Positions 1 through 8,152 of a stretch of 64,000 nucleotides of DNA are shown one piece after another. The translations under genes and the position numbers were made by a program. The stretch is from Amycolatopsis jejuensis (GTDB lineage: Bacteria; Actinomycetota; Actinomycetes; Mycobacteriales; Pseudonocardiaceae). Location of the stretch: the NCBI RefSeq assembly GCF_000717335.1, contig NZ_JNYZ01000011.1:124001-188000 (forward strand). The letters run 5' to 3'. Under the pieces are notes generated by a model. That model did not search any database. It saw only the letters and a list, made by a program, of their open reading frames with translations, and had not been told where the DNA came from. Positions within the stretch are counted from its first letter, which is position 1. Each line of letters begins with the position of its first letter.

Positions 1-158
1 GAGGTCACGATCGCCTCGCGGCCCACCGCCCGGTAGCCGAAGAACGTGACGTAGTCGGCGTCCTCGGTGAACACCTCGCCATATGCCGTGGCATCGCCGC
101 GGTTCCAGGCGTCGGTGAGGCGCGCGAGGACAGTGAGGACAGCTTCTTTCTCGGACAT
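1..158 (-). CDS. SgcJ/EcaC-like SnoaL-fold protein (partial, 5' part only)
   Basis: Only the first 52 codons lie in the window; the gene runs off the left edge. The start ATG is preceded by AAGGAG with good spacing. The N-terminus has an AWNRGD stretch followed by a tyrosine/phenylalanine-rich strand ending in GYRAVGREAI, the pattern of the SgcJ/EcaC branch of the SnoaL/NTF2-like superfamily. These are small single-domain proteins of about 130 residues whose substrates are mostly unknown. It is divergent from the TetR gene at 251 and shares its promoter region, so it is the likely target of that regulator. The family call is from pattern recognition; no function is claimed. Confidence 0.7.
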   Translation of the reverse strand, partial: MSEKEAVLTVLARLTDAWNRGDATAYGEVFTEDADYVTFFGYRAVGREAIVT

Positions 159-171
159 CTCGACTCCTTAA

Positions 172-243
172 CGAACGTCGTTCGCTTACGGACCCAGTCT
201 CACTGACGAACACTGTTCGCGTCAAGGGGAGGTCGGCTAGGCT
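172..243. promoter_or_regulatory. Divergent promoter region with two TetR-type operator copies
   Basis: Two copies of CGAAC-N3-GTTCG lie at 172-184 and 207-219, centres 35 bp apart, each flanked by A on the left and C on the right. The leftward gene has a candidate promoter TTGACG (225-220) and GAGACT (201-196), 18 bp apart, so the second operator copy fills its spacer. The rightward TetR gene has TAGGCT at 238-243, seven nt before its ATG, which suggests a leaderless transcript. The symmetry and position are seen directly; binding by the adjacent TetR protein is inferred. Confidence 0.6.
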
Positions 244-250
244 TCCGGGA

Positions 251-958
251 ATGACCGTCCCGCCCCCGCCGTGGCGCCGGACGCCGAGCCCGCGCCGGCG
301 TGCCGCGAAGCCGATGCTGTCGCAGGAGCTGGTCGTGAAGACCGCGCTCGAAATCCTTGCGGCGGAAGGCATCGACGCCGTCTCGATGCGCCGGGTCGCC
401 CAGCAGCTGGACACCGGACCGGCGTCGCTCTACGCGTACGTGGCGAACAAGGGCGAGCTCGACGAGCTGATGCTCGACGCCGCATTGGGCGAGGTGCCCT
501 GTCCGGAACCGGATCCGGCGCGCTGGACCGAGCAGGTCAAGGAGCAGATACGGCACCAGATCAGCGCGATGATGGCGTACCCGGGGATCGCGAAGGTGGC
601 GTGGCAGACCCCGATCCCGGTCACGCCGAATTCCTTGCTGCAGGGCGAAATCATGCTCCGGCTACTGCGTGCGGGCGGCCTGGATTTACGGCAGGCGACG
701 TTCGCCGGGGACGCGTTGGGCACGTACGCCAAGGCTTTCGCCTACGAGGCGAGCGGCTGGACGTTCGGCGACTACGATCCGGCCGAGATGGACGAACGCG
801 GACAGCAGATGTCGGCGTACATGCAGTCCTTGCCTGCGGATATGTTCGCGAACCTGTTGCAGGCCGGGCAGTTCTTCAACGCGGACACCAGCGAAGCCCG
901 GCTCGAGTTCGCCCTGGAGGCGTTCGTGGCCGGGCTCGCGGCGATGGTCAAACGGTAA
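251..958 (+). CDS. TetR/AcrR family transcriptional regulator
   Basis: 235 residues. The DNA-binding helix-turn-helix lies near residues 27-70 (ALEILAAEGIDAVSMRRVAQQL, then SLYAYVANKGEL, the typical TetR recognition-helix ending). The remainder is an all-helical ligand/dimer domain of usual length. The start ATG has no good Shine-Dalgarno sequence but lies seven nt after TAGGCT, which fits leaderless initiation. It probably represses itself and the divergent SgcJ/EcaC-like gene through the operators at 172-219. Its 3' end overlaps the convergent oxidoreductase gene by 11 bp. The ligand cannot be deduced. Confidence 0.88.
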   Translation: MTVPPPPWRRTPSPRRRAAKPMLSQELVVKTALEILAAEGIDAVSMRRVAQQLDTGPASLYAYVANKGELDELMLDAALGEVPCPEPDPARWTEQVKEQIRHQISAMMAYPGIAKVAWQTPIPVTPNSLLQGEIMLRLLRAGGLDLRQATFAGDALGTYAKAFAYEASGWTFGDYDPAEMDERGQQMSAYMQSLPADMFANLLQAGQFFNADTSEARLEFALEAFVAGLAAMVKR

Positions 959-1862
959 GGACGATCTTGCCGCGCGTGTGTCCCTTTTCCAGCTCGCGAT
1001 AGGCGGCCTGGACCTCGCTCAGCGGGTACGTGGCGGCGATCGGCACGTCGAGCAATCCCTTGTCCACCAACGCCGCAACGTCGCGCAGCACCTCGGCGCT
1101 GGACGCGTCCTTGTTGCCCTCGGTCTTCACCTGATATTGCGCCGCAGCAGCGAAATCGGCGACGGTGTCGATCCGTCCAGGGTACACACCCAGCCGCAGC
1201 GCCAGATCCACGTAACCGTTGCCGGCGGTGTCGATGAACGCGTGCACCTGGTCGAGTTCGCGCAGCCGATCTTCAAGACCTTCGCCGTACGCGATCGGGA
1301 CGACATCGTGCTCACGCAGCCACGCGTGGTTCGCTTCACTGGCAATGCCGATCACGGTGGCGCCGGTGAGTTTCGCCAGCTGCACCGCGAGCGACCCGAC
1401 GCCGCCCGCCGCGCCCGACACCACCACTGTCTCGCCTTCGCGCGGGCACACCGCCCGGACCGCGGCGTACGCGGTGGTGCCGACCACGAACAACCCGCCC
1501 GCGACCTCCCAGGACACACCGCTCGGCTTCGGCGTGAGGTCCGCGGCCTCCACCACGACGTACTCCGCCTGGCTGGACCGGGTCTCCACGAAGCCGATGA
1601 CCTCGTCCCCCACCTCGATCTCCACGACGTCCGCACCGAGTTCAGCGACGATTCCGGCCAGGTCACTGCCCTGGCCGGACGGGAAGGTCGACGGCCATCT
1701 CTCCGCGAACGCGCCTTGGCGGATCTTCGCTTCCCCCGGATTGATGCCTGCGGCCCGGACCTGCACGAGCACCTGCCCGGATCCCGGTGCCGGACGGGGC
1801 ACCTCCGCCGTCTGCAGCACCTCGATCCCGCCGTGTTCGCTGTACCTGACCGCCTTCGGCAT
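948..1862 (-). CDS. NADP-dependent zinc-free quinone oxidoreductase-like protein (MDR family)
   Basis: 304 residues. The N-terminal GroES-like fold (PAPGSGQVLVQVRAAGINPGEAKIRQG, then SGQGSDLAGIV) is followed by a Rossmann domain with the nucleotide loop AAGGVGSLAVQLAK near residues 150-165. The zinc-ligand cysteines of alcohol dehydrogenases are absent, so it belongs with quinone or enone reductases. A GAGGGAGA ribosome site precedes the ATG. It is convergent with the TetR gene. The substrate is unknown; reduction of alpha,beta-unsaturated carbonyls or quinones is the family norm. Confidence 0.85.
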   Translation of the reverse strand: MPKAVRYSEHGGIEVLQTAEVPRPAPGSGQVLVQVRAAGINPGEAKIRQGAFAERWPSTFPSGQGSDLAGIVAELGADVVEIEVGDEVIGFVETRSSQAEYVVVEAADLTPKPSGVSWEVAGGLFVVGTTAYAAVRAVCPREGETVVVSGAAGGVGSLAVQLAKLTGATVIGIASEANHAWLREHDVVPIAYGEGLEDRLRELDQVHAFIDTAGNGYVDLALRLGVYPGRIDTVADFAAAAQYQVKTEGNKDASSAEVLRDVAALVDKGLLDVPIAATYPLSEVQAAYRELEKGHTRGKIVLTV

Positions 1863-1932
1863 ACGCGTCTCCCTCGCTCGTGTGCTTAGTTCAACAAACG
1901 ATCGGCCGCGGTTATGCCCAGCGGGCGGGAAT

Positions 1933-3123
1933 TCAGCCCGCGAGCCGCCGGACCACGCCGTCGGCCAGCAGCCGCCCGCGATCAGTGAGCACCACCCGAC
2001 TGTCCACTTCGGACAGTTCGAGCAGCCCCTCGTCCGCGGCCGCGCGGGCCTGGGAGACCCCGGCGTCGTCGAGGGCGGACAGCGCGAGCCCGTCGGAAAT
2101 GCGTAGTTCCAGCATGATCCGCTCCAGATGCCGGTCTTCGTCCGTGAGCACCTCGCGGTCGGCCTCCGGACTCTGTCCCTCCGCCAGCAGGCCCGCGTAC
2201 TTCGCCGGATGCTTGACGTTCCACCAGCGCACCCCGCCGACGTGGCTGTGCGCGCCGGGACCGGCGCCCCACCAGTCGCCGCCGCGCCAGTAGCCGAGGT
2301 TGTGGCGGCAGCGCGCGGCCTCGCCGGTGGCCCAGTTCGACACCTCGTACCACGTGAGGCCCGCCGCCGAGAGAACCGAATCGATGAGCTCGTAGTCGGC
2401 AGCGAGGACGTCGTCGTCCGGCGCAGGCAGTTCGCCGCGGCGTACCCGGCGGGCCAGCGCGGTGCCGTCCTCCACGATCAGCGCGTACGCCGACACGTGG
2501 TCGACCCCGGCCGACAGCACCGCGTCGAGCGACGCGCGGAGGTCTTCGGTGCGCTCCCCCGGCGTGCCGTAGATGAGGTCGAGGTTGACGTGCTCGAAAC
2601 CGGCGGCCCGGGCTTCGCGCGCCGCGTCGACCGGCCGGCCCGGCGTGTGTACCCGGTCGAGCACCTGGAGTACATGCCGGGCCGCGCTCTGCATCCCCAG
2701 CGACACGCGGGTGTACCCGGCCTCGCGGATGCCCGCGAAGAACTCCGGCGACGTCGATTCCGGGTTCGACTCGGTGGTCACCTCGGCATCGGGCGCGAGG
2801 CCGAACGCCGAGCGGACGCCGTCGAGCACCTCGGCGAGCCCATCCGCGCCGAGCAGCGACGGAGTTCCGCCGCCGACGAACACCGTGTCCGCCGCGGGCG
2901 CGTGCCTCAATACTTGCGCGCCCAGCTCCAGCTCCCGGCGCAGCGCGTCCAGCCACGACCGCGGCGAAGCGGCGGAGCCGAGCTCGCCCGCGGTGTAGGT
3001 GTTGAAGTCGCAGTACCCGCAGCGCGTGGCGCAGAACGGGACATGTACGTACACCCCGAACGGCCGGGTGCCGAGCCCGGTGAGCGCGGTCTCGGGAAGG
3101 TGGTGGGTGTCGGGAACAGGCAC
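1933..3123 (-). CDS. hemW: Radical SAM heme chaperone HemW
   Basis: 396 residues from GTG. The open frame continues upstream to 3291, but GAGGAG nine nt before this GTG and the usual family length decide the start. The radical-SAM cysteines C31, C35 and C38 (CATRCGYCDF) bind the 4Fe-4S cluster. A GGGTPS motif and a C-terminal HemN-like domain follow. HemW proteins insert heme into acceptors and are commonly misnamed coproporphyrinogen dehydrogenase; the CxxxCxxC motif without an extra downstream cysteine fits HemW. It is divergent from the sulfate operon, the same arrangement as Rv2388c/Rv2391 in M. tuberculosis. Confidence 0.92.
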   Translation of the reverse strand: MPVPDTHHLPETALTGLGTRPFGVYVHVPFCATRCGYCDFNTYTAGELGSAASPRSWLDALRRELELGAQVLRHAPAADTVFVGGGTPSLLGADGLAEVLDGVRSAFGLAPDAEVTTESNPESTSPEFFAGIREAGYTRVSLGMQSAARHVLQVLDRVHTPGRPVDAAREARAAGFEHVNLDLIYGTPGERTEDLRASLDAVLSAGVDHVSAYALIVEDGTALARRVRRGELPAPDDDVLAADYELIDSVLSAAGLTWYEVSNWATGEAARCRHNLGYWRGGDWWGAGPGAHSHVGGVRWWNVKHPAKYAGLLAEGQSPEADREVLTDEDRHLERIMLELRISDGLALSALDDAGVSQARAAADEGLLELSEVDSRVVLTDRGRLLADGVVRRLAG

Positions 3124-3344
3124 GGCACCATTCTCCTCTGCCCCCGCGATACGGCTGCGCCACCCGGGGGAAAGCTCGGCGGCCGAACGATACACCCGGC
3201 AGCGCACGCCCGGCAACCGCCCGGTTGCGACTGTCCCATCCGGTGTCCGAAGCGCGGGAAAGACCTGGCAGATCGTCCGGACAATGCACACTCACGGCCG
3301 AGATGCACCCCTGGCGTGAGCCTTCTCCCACCATCCGGACGCGC

Positions 3345-3374
3345 TTGGCTGATCTTCTGCCCGCGTGGCAATCT
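3345..3374 (+). promoter_or_regulatory. Candidate promoter of the sulfate operon leader
   Basis: TTGGCT (3345-3350) and CAATCT (3369-3374) are separated by 18 bp and end six nt before the GTG of the leader peptide at 3381, so the leader may be read from a leaderless transcript. The match to consensus is weak. The placement upstream of an attenuator-type leader is the main support. Confidence 0.35.
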
Positions 3375-3380
3375 GGGCCG

Positions 3381-3467
3381 GTGAGTCCTGCCGGTGTCCT
3401 TCTCGTGGCGCGCCGCCACGTCGACCTTCTCCGGGTCGCGAGCGCGCTCTGCCGGCCTGCCCGCTGA
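3381..3467 (+). CDS. Putative cysteine/sulfur-responsive leader peptide
   Basis: A 28-residue peptide from GTG with the pattern RRHVDLLRVASALCR near its C-terminus. This matches the short leader peptides annotated upstream of sulfate and sulfur assimilation operons in many actinomycetes (R-H-V-D-L-x-R-x-x-S-x-L-C-R). Its stop is 100 bp before the sulfite reductase start. The gap can pair CGGCGC with GCGCCG around 3514-3540, which leaves room for an attenuation structure. No ribosome site precedes the GTG, so initiation may be leaderless. The likely job is to sense cysteine supply by stalling at its Cys codon and so control the operon; the mechanism is inferred. Confidence 0.75.
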   Translation: MSPAGVLLVARRHVDLLRVASALCRPAR

Positions 3468-3567
3468 CTCCCGCCGCCCAGCCCACCACATCTGGACCAC
3501 GGCGCCGTAGCCGAGGCCGTGCGCCGGACGGCCGGTGCCACCCGAACTCAAGCCCGGAGGACCTCCC

Positions 3568-5268
3568 ATGGCCGCACCTGTGCGGGAAACTCCCCAGAAG
3601 GGCCGCCCGCCCCGCGCCCGCCAGAAGCGGGGCGAGGGACAGTGGGCGCTCGGTTACCGGGAGCCGCTGAACCCGAACGAGCAGTCCAAGAAGGACGACA
3701 ACCCGCTCAACGTCCGCGCGCGGATCGAGAACATCTACGCGCACCGCGGTTTCGACGCGATCGACCCCGGCGACCTGCGCGGCCGCTTCCGCTGGTTCGG
3801 CCTCTACACCCAGCGCAAGCCCGGCATCGACGGCGGCCGCACCGCCCAGCTCGAGCCCGAGGAGCTGGAAGACAAGTACCTGATGATGCGCGTCCGCACC
3901 GACGGCGGCGCGCTCACCACCGAGCAGCTGCGGATCCTCGGCGAGATCTCGCAGGAGAACGCACGGGACACCGCCGACATCACCGACCGGCAGAACATCC
4001 AGTACCACTGGATCCGGATCGAGGACGTGCCGTCGATCTGGTCGCGGCTCGAGGCGGTGGGCCTGTCCACCACCGAGGCGTGCGGCGACAGCCCGCGCGG
4101 CATGCTCGGCTCGCCGGTCGCCGGGATCGCCGCGGACGAGGTGCTCGACGCCTCCCCCGCGCTCGCCGAGATCCGCCGCCGCTACATCGGCGACCCGCGG
4201 TTCTCGAACCTGCCGCGCAAGTTCAAGACCGCGATCTCCGGGCTGCCGGACATCGTGCACGAGATCAACGACATCTCGTTCGTCGGCGTGCACCACCCCG
4301 AGCACGGCCCCGGCCTCGACCTCTGGGTCGGCGGCGGGCTGTCCACCAACCCGATGCTCGCGCAGCGGCTCGGCGCGTGGATTCCGCTGGACGAGGCGCC
4401 GGACGTGTGGGAAGGCGTCGTCTCGATCTTCCGTGACTACGGTTACCGCCGGCTCCGCTCGCGGGCGCGGCTGAAGTTCCTCGTCAAGGACTGGGGTGCG
4501 GAGAAATTCCGTGAAGTTCTCGAGTCGGAGTACCTCAAGCGGAAGCTGATCGACGGACCGGCGGCCGAGAACCCCGCGCTGCCGGTGGACCACGTCGGCG
4601 TGCACCCGCAGAAGGACGGCAAGTTCTACGTCGGTGCGGCGCCGATCGCGGGCCGGGTGTCCGGCAGCACGATGGTCGCCGTCGCGAAGGCCGCCGAACG
4701 CGCCGGATCGAGCCGGGTGCGGCTGACGCCGTTGCAGAAGCTGGTCGTGCTCGACGTACCCCAGCCCGAGGTCGCGACCCTGCAGGCGGAACTGGCCGAG
4801 CTGGGCCTGCAGACCGAGCCGTCGCCGTGGCGGCGCAGCGTGATGGCCTGTACCGGGCTGGAGTTCTGCAAGCTCGCGATCGTCGAGACGAAGGTACGGG
4901 CGCAGCAGCTGGTCACCGACCTGGAGAAGTCGCTCGCCGACATCAACGCCCAGCTCGAAACGCCGGTCACGGTGCACCTCAACGGCTGCCCCAACTCCTG
5001 CGCCCGCGTGCAGACCGCGGACATCGGGCTGAAGGGCCAGATCGTCACCGACGCCGACGGCAACCAGGTCGAAGGTTTCCAGGTGCACCTTGGCGGCGGG
5101 CTCGGCCTCGACGCCGGGTTCGGCCGGAAGCTGCGCGGCCACAAGGTCACCGCGGGCGAGCTGGTCGACTACGTGGAGCGCGTGGTGCGGGCGTATGTCG
5201 CGGGCCGCGAGCCGGGCGAACGGTTCCCGCAGTGGGCGGCGCGGGCCGACGAAAGCGTGCTGCAGTGA
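3568..5268 (+). CDS. sirA: Ferredoxin-dependent assimilatory sulfite reductase
   Basis: 566 residues, reducing sulfite to sulfide with six electrons from ferredoxin. The ATG at 3568 follows CGGAGG by seven nt; an upstream in-frame ATG at 3535 lacks a site. Two nitrite/sulfite reductase ferredoxin-like half-domains and two 4Fe-4S/siroheme domains are present. The cluster ligands C428, C434 (ACTGLEFC), C474 and C478 (NGCPNSC) are intact. It heads a tight operon with cysH, cysD, cysN and a sirohydrochlorin chelatase, which argues for sulfite over nitrite as substrate. Its stop overlaps the cysH start by four bases (GTGA). Confidence 0.93.
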   Translation: MAAPVRETPQKGRPPRARQKRGEGQWALGYREPLNPNEQSKKDDNPLNVRARIENIYAHRGFDAIDPGDLRGRFRWFGLYTQRKPGIDGGRTAQLEPEELEDKYLMMRVRTDGGALTTEQLRILGEISQENARDTADITDRQNIQYHWIRIEDVPSIWSRLEAVGLSTTEACGDSPRGMLGSPVAGIAADEVLDASPALAEIRRRYIGDPRFSNLPRKFKTAISGLPDIVHEINDISFVGVHHPEHGPGLDLWVGGGLSTNPMLAQRLGAWIPLDEAPDVWEGVVSIFRDYGYRRLRSRARLKFLVKDWGAEKFREVLESEYLKRKLIDGPAAENPALPVDHVGVHPQKDGKFYVGAAPIAGRVSGSTMVAVAKAAERAGSSRVRLTPLQKLVVLDVPQPEVATLQAELAELGLQTEPSPWRRSVMACTGLEFCKLAIVETKVRAQQLVTDLEKSLADINAQLETPVTVHLNGCPNSCARVQTADIGLKGQIVTDADGNQVEGFQVHLGGGLGLDAGFGRKLRGHKVTAGELVDYVERVVRAYVAGREPGERFPQWAARADESVLQ

Positions 5269-5960
5269 GCACCGCGACGGACTACCGCTCGCTGGCCGAG
5301 CACGCGGAGAAGGAACTCGCGGAGGCGACCGCCGAAGAGGCGTTGCGCTGGACGGCCGAAACGTTCGGCGACGACTTCATCGTGGCGTCGAACATGCAGG
5401 ACGCCGTCCTGATCGACTTGGCCACCAAGGTCAAGCCCGCGGTGGATGTGCTGTTCCTCGAAACCGGGTACCACTTCGCCGAGACGCTCGGCGTGCGGGA
5501 CGCGGTGCAGACGGTGTACCCGGACGTGCGGATCGTCAACGCACAGGCCGAGCAGAGCGTCGCCGAGCAGGACGCGGAGTACGGCCCGAAGCTGCACGAG
5601 CGCGATCCGGGCCAGTGCTGCTTCCTGCGCAAGGTGGTACCGCTGCGCACGACGCTCGGCAAGTACTCCGCGTGGGTCACCGGCGTGCGCCGGGTGGACG
5701 CGCCGACCCGCGCGAACACCCCGATCGTCACCTGGGACGACCGCAACGGCCTGGTGAAGATCAACCCGATCGCGGCGTGGACCGACGACGAGTTCACCGG
5801 GTACCTGCACGAAAACGGGATCCTGGAGAACCCGCTCGTGTCGATCGGCTACCTCTCGATCGGCTGCGCCCCGTGCACGGCGAAGGTCGAGGCGGGGGCC
5901 GATCCGCGCAGTGGCCGCTGGGCAGGCCAGTCGAAGACCGAGTGCGGATTGCACGGCTGA
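5265..5960 (+). CDS. cysH: Adenylyl-sulfate (APS) reductase, 4Fe-4S type
   Basis: 231 residues from GTG, coupled by GTGA overlap to sirA. It reduces APS to sulfite and AMP with thioredoxin. The cysteine pair C118-C119 and the pair C201/C204 (CAPC) are the four 4Fe-4S ligands that separate APS reductases from cluster-free PAPS reductases. The catalytic C227 sits in the C-terminal ECGLHG motif. No CysC-like APS kinase is encoded nearby, consistent with the direct APS route of actinobacteria. Confidence 0.94.
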   Translation: MSTATDYRSLAEHAEKELAEATAEEALRWTAETFGDDFIVASNMQDAVLIDLATKVKPAVDVLFLETGYHFAETLGVRDAVQTVYPDVRIVNAQAEQSVAEQDAEYGPKLHERDPGQCCFLRKVVPLRTTLGKYSAWVTGVRRVDAPTRANTPIVTWDDRNGLVKINPIAAWTDDEFTGYLHENGILENPLVSIGYLSIGCAPCTAKVEAGADPRSGRWAGQSKTECGLHG

Positions 5961-5969
5961 GGGGAACGC

Positions 5970-6890
5970 ATGACGACTCTGGAACCTGCGGTGGATGCCG
6001 CCGTGGACAATCTCGCTGCGCTGGAATCCGAAGCCATCCACATCTTCCGCGAGGTCGCGGGCGAGTTCGACCGGCCGGTGATCCTGTTCTCCGGCGGCAA
6101 GGACTCGACGTTGCTGCTGCACCTGGCGATCAAGGCGTTCTGGCCCGCGCCGGTGCCGTTCCCGCTGCTGCACGTGGACACCGGGCACAACTTCCGCGAG
6201 GTCCTCGAATTCCGTGACCGGGTGGTCGAGAAGCACGGGCTGCGCCTGGTCGTCGCGAAGGTGCAGGACTGGATCGACGACGGACGGCTAGAGGAACGCG
6301 CCGACGGCATGCGCAACCCGCTGCAGACCACGCCGCTGCTCGACACGATCTCGGAGAACAAGTTCGACGCGGTCTTCGGCGGCGGCCGCCGCGACGAGGA
6401 GCGAGCGCGGGCGAAGGAGCGGATCTTCAGTCTGCGCAACGCTTTCGGCCAGTGGGAGCCGCGGCGGCAGCGGCCCGAGCTGTGGAACCTGTACAACGGA
6501 CGGCACCGCCCGGGCGAGCAGGTGCGCGTCTTCCCGCTGTCCAACTGGACCGAGGCGGACGTGTGGAACTACATCGCGCGGGAGAAGGTCGAACTGCCGT
6601 CGATCTACTACGCGCACCAGCGTGCGGTCTACCAGCGCGACGGCATGTGGCTCAGCGAAGGCCCGTGGGGCGGTCCGCGGCCGGATGAGGACGTGCGGGA
6701 GCTGAGCGTGCGGTACCGGACCGTCGGCGACGGATCCTGCACCGGCGCCATCGAGTCCACGGCGTCCACTGTGGACGAGGTGATCGCCGAGGTGCAGGCT
6801 TCGCGGCTCACCGAACGCGGTGCCACCCGCGCCGACGACCGGATGTCCGAGGCGGCCATGGAAGACCGCAAACGGGAGGGCTACTTCTGA
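5970..6890 (+). CDS. cysD: Sulfate adenylyltransferase small subunit
   Basis: 306 residues. The PP-loop SGGKDS at residues 41-46 is the ATP pyrophosphatase motif that adenylates sulfate to APS. The rest follows the family closely (HVDTGHNF, the RRDEE segment, and a C-terminal GYF). It begins nine bases after cysH and ends in TGATG, sharing one base with cysN, its GTPase partner; the two form the CysDN heterodimer. Confidence 0.96.
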   Translation: MTTLEPAVDAAVDNLAALESEAIHIFREVAGEFDRPVILFSGGKDSTLLLHLAIKAFWPAPVPFPLLHVDTGHNFREVLEFRDRVVEKHGLRLVVAKVQDWIDDGRLEERADGMRNPLQTTPLLDTISENKFDAVFGGGRRDEERARAKERIFSLRNAFGQWEPRRQRPELWNLYNGRHRPGEQVRVFPLSNWTEADVWNYIAREKVELPSIYYAHQRAVYQRDGMWLSEGPWGGPRPDEDVRELSVRYRTVGDGSCTGAIESTASTVDEVIAEVQASRLTERGATRADDRMSEAAMEDRKREGYF

Positions 6891-8152
6891 TGTCGAGCCT
6901 GCTGAGGCTGGCCACCGCGGGCAGCGTGGACGACGGGAAGTCCACTTTGGTAGGCCGGTTGCTGTACGACACGAAGTCGGTGCTCGCCGACCAGCTCGAC
7001 GCGGTCACCCGCGCGTCCGTCGACAAAGGACTGTCCACTCCGGACCTTTCGCTGCTCGTCGACGGCCTGCGCTCGGAACGCGAGCAGGGCATCACCATCG
7101 ACGTCGCGTACCGCTACTTCGCCACTCCCAAGCGGTCGTTCGTGCTCGCGGACACCCCTGGGCACGTGCAGTACACGCGCAACACGGTCACCGGCGCGTC
7201 CACTGCGCAGCTGGCCGTGCTGCTGGTCGACGCTCGCAATGGCGTCGTCGAGCAGACCCGGCGGCACGCGGCGGTCCTCGCGCTGCTCGGTGTGCCGCAG
7301 CTGGTGCTGGCGGTGAACAAGATCGACCTCGTCGGGTACGACGAGAACACGTTCACCGTGATCGCGAAGGAATTCACCGCGCACGCCGAATCGCTTGGCT
7401 ACGACTCGGCGTCCGTGGTCACCATCCCGGTTTCCGCATTGCACGGCGACAACGTGGCCACCCGGTCCTCGCAGACCCCTTGGTACGACGGTCCTTCGCT
7501 GCTGGAGCACCTCGAAAACGTGCCCGTGGCACCGGATCCGCACGATTCCGCGCTGCGGTTCCCGGTGCAGTACGTGATCCGCCCGCGCACCGCCGAGCAC
7601 CCGGACTATCGCGGGTACGCCGGGCAGATCGCGGCGGGCACGGTGCGTCCCGGTGACGAGATTGTCGTGCTGCCGCAAGGCATCCGCAGCCGGATCGAGC
7701 GGATCGACACCGCCGACGGCCCGCTCGAGGAAGCCGGTGCCGGTACGTCGGTGACGCTGCTGCTCACCGACGACATCGACATCAGCCGCGGCGATCTCAT
7801 CGCGGCGGCCGACGCGCAGCCGGAGGTCACCGACGAGATCACCGGCACGCTGTGCTGGCTGTCGTCGAAGCCGCTGCGGGCAGGCGCGCGGGTGCTGATC
7901 AAGCACGGCACCCGCACTGTGCAGGGGCTTGCCAGCGAGCTGCACGCCCGGTTCGACGAGCAGACACTGTCCAGTGTGGACGCTCCGGAAACTTTGGAGC
8001 TCAACGACATCGGCCGGGTTTCGCTGCAGCTGTCGGAGGCACTGCCGGTGGACGACTACGGCGTGAGCCCGCGGACCGGCGCGTTCCTGGTGATCGACCC
8101 GAAGGACGGCGACACCCTCGCCGCCGGTCTGGTGGGTGAGCGGTTCTCGTGA
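6890..8152 (+). CDS. cysN: Sulfate adenylyltransferase large subunit (GTPase)
   Basis: 420 residues, an EF-Tu-like GTPase whose hydrolysis drives sulfate adenylation by CysD. The P-loop GSVDDGKST is at residues 11-19, the G3 motif DTPGH at 88-92 and the G4 motif NKID near 146. The beta-barrel domains follow. The protein stops after them, so it is CysN alone and lacks the fused APS kinase (CysC) found in many actinobacterial CysNC proteins. Its stop overlaps the next start by GTGA. Confidence 0.95.
   Translation: MSSLLRLATAGSVDDGKSTLVGRLLYDTKSVLADQLDAVTRASVDKGLSTPDLSLLVDGLRSEREQGITIDVAYRYFATPKRSFVLADTPGHVQYTRNTVTGASTAQLAVLLVDARNGVVEQTRRHAAVLALLGVPQLVLAVNKIDLVGYDENTFTVIAKEFTAHAESLGYDSASVVTIPVSALHGDNVATRSSQTPWYDGPSLLEHLENVPVAPDPHDSALRFPVQYVIRPRTAEHPDYRGYAGQIAAGTVRPGDEIVVLPQGIRSRIERIDTADGPLEEAGAGTSVTLLLTDDIDISRGDLIAAADAQPEVTDEITGTLCWLSSKPLRAGARVLIKHGTRTVQGLASELHARFDEQTLSSVDAPETLELNDIGRVSLQLSEALPVDDYGVSPRTGAFLVIDPKDGDTLAAGLVGERFS

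Noticed and set aside
3292..5142. 616-codon open frame on the minus strand opposite sulfite reductase
   Set aside because: It is the mirror of a GC-rich gene with intact catalytic motifs on the plus strand; its protein is Arg/Asp/Val-biased without domains.
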